From the NCBI GenBank assembly GCA_040003205.1, contig JBDUDA010000095.1:1-10622 (forward strand): DNA of 10,622 nt, in the 5' to 3' direction. Under the pieces are notes generated by a model that was not told the origin of the DNA, did no database searches, and was given only the letters and a program-made list of their open reading frames with translations. Within the stretch, counting starts at the first letter, position 1. Each line of letters opens with the position of its first letter. A program made the translations under genes and the position numbers. Origin of the DNA: JALYIM01 sp040003205 (GTDB lineage: Bacteria; Acidobacteriota; Terriglobia; Terriglobales; Acidobacteriaceae). Below, one piece after another: positions 6,858-10,622 of the stretch.

Positions 6858-8921
6858 TTGAAGACTTGTCACCGAAGACGTGGCAGAGTTCGGAGCGGAG
6901 TGGTGAGCATTGTTCTGCTCTCGCTTCTGTCCCTCGCCCTGCCTCTCGGCGCGCGCTCTCACAAGCCTGACAGCTGGGCCCGCACACAATTCGAAGCGGG
7001 CGAGCACCTGAGAACCGCACTGAACGAACGCGCGGCCGGTGATCGCACCCGCCATCGCTATCAGCAGGTGATCGATGCCTATCGTCGCGTTTACTATGGC
7101 TCGCCGGCTTCTTCCAAAGCGGACTCGAGCGTGGTCGCAGTCGCCGAACTCTTGCTTGAAATGGGGAGGCAATACGACGACGAAAAGCTGCTACACTCCG
7201 CGATCAGCCAATACGAATTCCTGCGGCGCGAATATCCCGGAAGCAAATACCGCTTCGACGCCCTGCTCACGATGGGCGAAATCCATAACGATCTCAACGA
7301 AACCGGCAAGGCTCGCGAAATCTTTCAGGAATTCTTGCGGCGCTATCCTCGCAACGAGTTAGCCAAAGATGCCCGCGCAGCCCTGGATGAACAGCCCGCG
7401 CAGCGTGCGAGTGCAAAAACTTCAGAATCCGCAAGCTCTAAGCAGGATGCGGACGAGCAAGAATCTGGCGAGGATCCGAGTGTGGGCTCCTCGAATGTCG
7501 GTTCAGCTTCTAAAGCCGCGCTCAAGTCGGAGCCATCGCCGGGTAAGATCCCGCACGTCACCGCGATTCGGCACTGGTCGACTCCAGACTACACGCGTGT
7601 CGCGATTGACCTGGACAGCGACATCAAGTTCGAGTCGCAGCGCATCGAGCATCCCAATCGCATTTTCTTTGACCTCTTAAATGCCAAGCTGGCAGGATCG
7701 CTGGTGGGCAAGACATTCAACGTCGACGACGAATTTCTCAGCAAGATTCGAGTGGCACAATTTCAACCGGGAAAGACCCGTGTCGTGCTCGAAGTAGGGG
7801 AAGCGCTGGAATACGATGCCAACCTGCAAGCGAATCCGCCGCAACTCATCATCAACATTCATGCGCCGCTGAAGGTTAAGACGAATTCGTTAAAAGAGGT
7901 AGCATCACGGCGAGACTTACCGGGCTCCATCCCCTTAGATACCCCGATGCCAGTCTTGCAGAACGCAGCAGCCAATCATTTTCCCGCAACCACTGCCGCT
8001 GCCCTGCCCGCAGGTCCGAAGCTGATCGGGCCCACGAGAAAAATCGTTGAGGCAGACGACGATACTCCGGAAATCCCAGCTAAATCGGTCCGCCCCTCGA
8101 AGGGCAGTCAGATAAAAACCGCAGCCAGCCGCGTCAGGGAGATGCAGACGCGCGAAGCGAAGCCCACCGCCGGCGGCAACCGCTCACTGATTCGCGCTCT
8201 CGGACTGAAAATCGGCAAGATCGTGATTGACCCCGGCCATGGTGGCCACGATACCGGCACCATCGGACCGAACGGTCTGGAAGAAAAAGATCTCGTGCTC
8301 GATGTAAGCCGCAGGCTTGGTAAGTTGCTGGAGGGGCGCATGGGCGCCGACGTAATTTATACCCGCAGCGACGACACCTTTATTCCGCTTGAGACTCGAA
8401 CTTCGATTGCAAATCAGGAGCAGGCTGACCTATTTGTATCCGTCCATGCAAATTCCAGTCATGATGAGGACGCTCGCGGGGTTGAAACCTACTATCTGAA
8501 CTTCACTTCATCGTCCGAGGCCTTGGACGTGGCAGCACGCGAAAACTCGGCGTCAGAAAAATCAATCCACGAACTGCAAGACCTAGTCAAAAAGATCGCG
8601 CTGAAAGAGAAGATCGAAGAGTCGCACGAGTTCGCCTCCGACGTGCAGAAGGCCCTTCACAGCGGGCTTGCCGCCAAAAGCCCAGGCATCCGCGATCGGG
8701 GAGTGAAAAAAGCGCCATTCGTTGTGTTGATTGGTGCAAATATGCCGTCGATACTCGCGGAAATTTCGTTCATCAGTAATCCCGGAGACGAACGCCATCT
8801 TCAAAGCGCCGAATACCGCCAACGGATCGCGGAGTCGCTCTATCGTGGCATTTCAAAGTATGTTGGCGGATTAAGTGGCGTGAAAGTAGCCAGCCGGTTG
8901 AGTCGGAACGCGACCCAGTAG
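6858..8921 (+). CDS. N-acetylmuramoyl-L-alanine amidase, TPR-AMIN-Amidase_3
   Basis: 687 residues, against roughly 400-450 for E. coli AmiB or AmiC. It cuts the amide bond between MurNAc and the stem peptide in the periplasm. Order: signal sequence (about 1-34, Arg-rich start then a Leu-rich core); a TPR-like helical region (about 40-178, with YEFLRREYPGSKYRFDAL-type repeats as in BamD/YbgF); a Ser/Ala/Glu linker; an AMIN domain (about 231-337) that targets septal peptidoglycan in known amidases; a long low-complexity linker; and Amidase_3 (about 452-672). Zinc ligands are visible as H461 (DPGHGG), E476 (GLEEKD) and H530 (SVHAN), with catalytic E635 (LAEISFISN). The helical insert at about 553-604 occupies the place of the autoinhibitory helix of AmiB/AmiC, suggesting activation by a LytM protein. 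An in-frame TGA at 6852-6854 forces the start to TTG at 6858 or later; no strong ribosome binding site is seen. Confidence 0.93.
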   Translation: MKTCHRRRGRVRSGVVSIVLLSLLSLALPLGARSHKPDSWARTQFEAGEHLRTALNERAAGDRTRHRYQQVIDAYRRVYYGSPASSKADSSVVAVAELLLEMGRQYDDEKLLHSAISQYEFLRREYPGSKYRFDALLTMGEIHNDLNETGKAREIFQEFLRRYPRNELAKDARAALDEQPAQRASAKTSESASSKQDADEQESGEDPSVGSSNVGSASKAALKSEPSPGKIPHVTAIRHWSTPDYTRVAIDLDSDIKFESQRIEHPNRIFFDLLNAKLAGSLVGKTFNVDDEFLSKIRVAQFQPGKTRVVLEVGEALEYDANLQANPPQLIINIHAPLKVKTNSLKEVASRRDLPGSIPLDTPMPVLQNAAANHFPATTAAALPAGPKLIGPTRKIVEADDDTPEIPAKSVRPSKGSQIKTAASRVREMQTREAKPTAGGNRSLIRALGLKIGKIVIDPGHGGHDTGTIGPNGLEEKDLVLDVSRRLGKLLEGRMGADVIYTRSDDTFIPLETRTSIANQEQADLFVSVHANSSHDEDARGVETYYLNFTSSSEALDVAARENSASEKSIHELQDLVKKIALKEKIEESHEFASDVQKALHSGLAAKSPGIRDRGVKKAPFVVLIGANMPSILAEISFISNPGDERHLQSAEYRQRIAESLYRGISKYVGGLSGVKVASRLSRNATQ

Positions 8922-8943
8922 GGGCGTCACTCGTGTCAGTTGC

Positions 8944-8974
8944 AATAGGGATTCCTCACTCCGTTCGGAATGAC
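8944..8974 (+). repeat. Dispersed short repeat, copy A
   Basis: Reads AATAGGGATTCCTC, then a short divergent centre, then TTCGGAATGAC. It is the inverted partner of the copy at 9067-9098, and the two are nearly identical when one is reverse-complemented. It lies 22 nt after the amidase stop codon. Confidence 0.8.
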
Positions 8975-9004
8975 GATGTTTGTTTAGAGTATCGGTGCCA
9001 ACAA

Positions 9005-9034
9005 GCAGGTCCCTCGACTGCGCTCGGGATGACA
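9005..9034 (+). repeat. Dispersed short repeat, copy B
   Basis: Begins GCAGGTCCCTCGACTG and ends CGCTCGGGATGACA. It belongs to the same family as the flanking copies but to the 'CCCTCGA...CGGGATGAC' subtype, and it is the closest relative of the decayed copy at 5644-5673. Confidence 0.8.
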
Positions 9035-9066
9035 TTTTCTTGGGAATAAAAAGCCGCCAAAATCCA

Positions 9067-9098
9067 GTCATTCCGAGCGCAGCCGAGGAACCCCTATT
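9067..9098 (-). repeat. Dispersed short repeat, copy C, inverted
   Basis: On the plus strand it begins GTCATTCCGAGCGCAG and ends GAGGAACCCCTATT. Its reverse complement matches copy A except for a few bases in the centre. A and C could pair into an imperfect stem of about 30 bp with copy B in the loop. Confidence 0.8.
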
Positions 9099-9188
9099 CC
9101 CTCCCACACGTCCGCGCCCCATCGCCACTGCCCTTCTGGAAACTTTCCCTTCCCATCTGTAGTCTAAGAAGTAGGGAAGTTCTCCTTC

Positions 9189-10331
9189 ATGCGACTTTCG
9201 AAAAAAATCCTCGCCGCGGTTTCTGTCGTTTTCGTCGTAATGCCGGCTTTTGCGGAGCCGGCGTCGTCCTCAATCCTTCCGAAGCAATTCGCCGGATGGC
9301 AGGCCAGTTCAATCAAGACCAGTCAGGACTCCGCCGACGCCGATCCCGTCAATGCCGATTTATTGAAGGAATACGGCTTCTCAGATTTCGAATCTGCCAC
9401 CTACGCTCGTCCAGACGGGCGCAAGGTCATAGTGAAGGCTGCGCGTTTTGCGGATGCCAGTGGCGCCTACGGAGCTTTCACCTACTACAAAATGCCGCAA
9501 ATGTTAAAAGAAACGGTGGGCGATCAAGGTGCCTCGCTCAACGAACGCGTGCTTTTTTATCGTGGCAATGTCGTTGTGGATGCCGTTTTTCAGCATCTTT
9601 CAGCAATGTCGGCGGCGGAGTTGCGGGAGTTATCCGGCCTTCTACCGGCGCCCGCCGATAACGCGAAGAGCCTTCCTGGACTTCCCGTCTATTTACCACG
9701 CCAGTCTTACGTGAAGAACACGGCAAAATATGTGGTCGGCCCCGTGGGGCTGCGGAAGATAAATGCCCCCATCTCAGCCGATCTTGTGGACTTCAACCTC
9801 GGAGCTGAGGTTGTGCAAGGAAATTACAGCACTTCAGGCGGCGAAGCGACCCTGCTGATGATCGAATATCCCACGCCACAGATTGCCGCAGAGCATCTCC
9901 GAAAGATCGAGGCTGCAATTCAGTCGCACTTGCAAGCAGAACGCGGAGATGCGCCCAGTCCGCTAGCTGCGCGCCGTACCGGACCGATAGTCGTCGTGGC
10001 GGCAGGCCCACTGTCGCAGAGTGAGGCCAAGTCGCTGGTCGCCTCAGTGAACTATGAGGCCGACGTGACGTGGAACGAGAACACCCACTTCACTCGCAAA
10101 GACAACGTCGCGAATTTACTGGTCAACATCATTGTGCTCAGCGGCATCATCTGTGGACTGGCTCTTGTGGCTGGAGTGGCCTTCGGCGGGATCCGAATCC
10201 TGGTAAAACGTTACTGGCCGGAGAGAGTTTTTGATCGTGCCGACGAGATGGGGTTCATTTCGCTCCACTTGGCATCGAGCAACCATGAGGCTCCGGAACC
10301 GCACGTAAGTACCTCTATCAAGACCAGTTAA
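9189..10331 (+). CDS. DUF6599-like exported membrane-anchored protein
   Basis: 380 residues, function unknown. A signal peptide (about 1-22, MRLSKK then a hydrophobic core ending PAFAE) is followed by an extracytoplasmic region (about 23-305), one membrane segment (about 309-337, NIIVLSGIICGLALVAGVAF) and a basic RILVKRYWPER stretch that should face the cytoplasm. The exported part begins LPKQFAGWQ, has a YGFSDFESATYARPDGR segment, and appears to contain two mixed alpha/beta halves (about 55-155 and 200-290). I recognise no catalytic motif. The N-terminal pattern resembles proteins named DUF6599 in Acidobacteriota; this is from memory. The ATG has GGGAAG about 9 nt upstream. It is separated from the amidase gene by 267 bp of repeats, so is probably transcribed independently. 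Confidence 0.75.
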   Translation: MRLSKKILAAVSVVFVVMPAFAEPASSSILPKQFAGWQASSIKTSQDSADADPVNADLLKEYGFSDFESATYARPDGRKVIVKAARFADASGAYGAFTYYKMPQMLKETVGDQGASLNERVLFYRGNVVVDAVFQHLSAMSAAELRELSGLLPAPADNAKSLPGLPVYLPRQSYVKNTAKYVVGPVGLRKINAPISADLVDFNLGAEVVQGNYSTSGGEATLLMIEYPTPQIAAEHLRKIEAAIQSHLQAERGDAPSPLAARRTGPIVVVAAGPLSQSEAKSLVASVNYEADVTWNENTHFTRKDNVANLLVNIIVLSGIICGLALVAGVAFGGIRILVKRYWPERVFDRADEMGFISLHLASSNHEAPEPHVSTSIKTS

Positions 10332-10347
10332 GCCGTAAAACCGCTGT

Positions 10348-10371
10348 CCGTCTCAAATTGAGTCGGCTTTT
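10348..10371 (+). terminator. Possible terminator of the DUF6599-like gene
   Basis: CCGTCTC (10348-10354) pairs with GAGTCGG (10360-10366), with one T-T mismatch and an AAATT loop, and is followed by CTTTTCGG. It lies 17 nt after the stop codon. The stem is short and the T-run is only four bases. Confidence 0.4.
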
Positions 10372-10402
10372 CGGCCTGTTGACCGATCACGTAAACTATT
10401 GA

Positions 10403-10461
10403 AAATAAAGATATTTATTTCCGAAAAATCCCTTGACACCCCGATTTCCGGCTCATAAGAT
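10403..10461 (+). promoter_or_regulatory. Strong sigma70-type promoter with AT-rich upstream block
   Basis: A perfect TTGACA (10433-10438), 17 bp, then TAAGAT (10456-10461, 5 of 6 matches). Immediately upstream is an AT-rich stretch with a perfect 7-bp inverted repeat, AAATAAA (10403-10409) with TTTATTT (10414-10420), placed like an UP element. Transcription would start near 10468. This is the best promoter in the window, and no open reading frame of note follows it. Confidence 0.8.
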
Positions 10462-10467
10462 TTCGCC

Positions 10468-10553
10468 AGAAAGTTTTGACGGTTTAAACCTCCGTTAGGA
10501 CTATTCTCCCTTGAAAGAAGAGGCCGCCTTTTGCCGGGCGGCCTCTTCGTATT
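10468..10553 (+). ncRNA. Candidate small RNA or leader RNA of about 86 nt
   Basis: The predicted transcript runs from the promoter above to the strong hairpin at 10517-10548. A 5' hairpin pairs TGACGG (10477-10482) with CCGTTA (10492-10497). The loop and the single-stranded middle carry CCTCC and TCTCCC, both complementary to ribosome binding sites. No start codon followed by a credible frame is present. It could be an independent small RNA or an attenuated leader of a gene beyond the window. No known RNA family is recognised. Confidence 0.4.
10517..10553 (+). terminator. Strong hairpin, probable rho-independent terminator
   Basis: A perfect 12-bp stem, GAAGAGGCCGCC (10517-10528) with GGCGGCCTCTTC (10537-10548), and an 8-nt loop, followed by GTATTT. 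The stem is excellent and the T-tract is interrupted. Confidence 0.6.
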
Positions 10554-10601
10554 TAGCCTACCCGGCACATCTAAGGGATAGCCGAACTCGAGATTATTCA
10601 C

Positions 10602-10615
10602 TTGACACAACTCAA
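10602..10615 (+). promoter_or_regulatory. Possible second promoter -35 box at window edge
   Basis: A second perfect TTGACA (10602-10607) overlaps an inverted repeat TTGA-N6-TCAA (10602-10615). A -10 box would fall beyond the end, so this cannot be completed. It may be the start of the promoter of the next rightward gene, with the inverted repeat as a possible operator. Confidence 0.3.
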
Positions 10616-10622
10616 CTTTAAG

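Noticed and set aside
8871..9162. Small frames through the short repeats near 9 kb
   Set aside because: They translate the repeat sequence itself and have no ribosome binding sites or conserved features.
10353..10610. 85-codon minus-strand frame at the right end
   Set aside because: It crosses the promoter and terminator hairpin of the opposite strand and shows no protein-like features.

Overview
The window looks like chromosomal DNA of an Acidobacteriota member (Koribacter/Terriglobus-like). This rests on moderate-to-high GC, a DUF6599-like membrane protein, an oversized TPR-AMIN-Amidase_3 protein, and intergenic repeats of the 'CCTCG-ct-CGCTCGGAATGAC' kind that I associate from memory with acidobacterial genomes. 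The assignment is inference; no rRNA or other phylogenetic marker is present. There is no tRNA, CRISPR array, integrase or transposase, and no defence or secondary-metabolite system that I can support.

Layout. 1-511: two near-identical palindrome-rich tandem units (about 214 and 223 bp) and a decayed third. 534-1679 (-): an orphan Rieske non-heme iron oxygenase. 1858-5317 (-): a nitrogen-uptake operon transcribed porin (BBP2-like) -> amtB -> glnK. It has a two-part hairpin between amtB and glnK and a nested hairpin after glnK that probably ends the transcript. 5318-5897: a 580-bp divergent intergenic region with a good sigma70-type promoter for the rightward genes and a decayed copy of the short repeat family seen again near 9 kb. 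5934-8921 (+): two exported peptidoglycan hydrolases, an SLT-family lytic transglycosylase and a TPR-AMIN-amidase. 8944-9098: three short repeats, the outer two inverted (REPIN-like). 9189-10331 (+): a DUF6599-like exported, C-terminally anchored protein of unknown function. 10332-10622: non-coding, with a near-consensus promoter behind an AT-rich block, then a strong hairpin about 50-80 nt into the predicted transcript. This is a candidate small RNA or the leader of a gene beyond the window.

How the genes fit together. The leftward operon joins three layers of ammonium acquisition: an outer-membrane pore, the inner-membrane Amt channel, and the PII protein that plugs Amt when nitrogen is sufficient. 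The rightward pair cleaves peptidoglycan in two complementary ways: glycan strand cleavage, and removal of the stem peptide. The Rieske enzyme and the DUF6599-like protein have no obvious functional partners here. The most interesting unexplained signals are non-coding: the palindromic tandem repeats, the REPIN-like trio, the hairpins of the amtB-glnK region, and the promoter/hairpin cassette at the right end.
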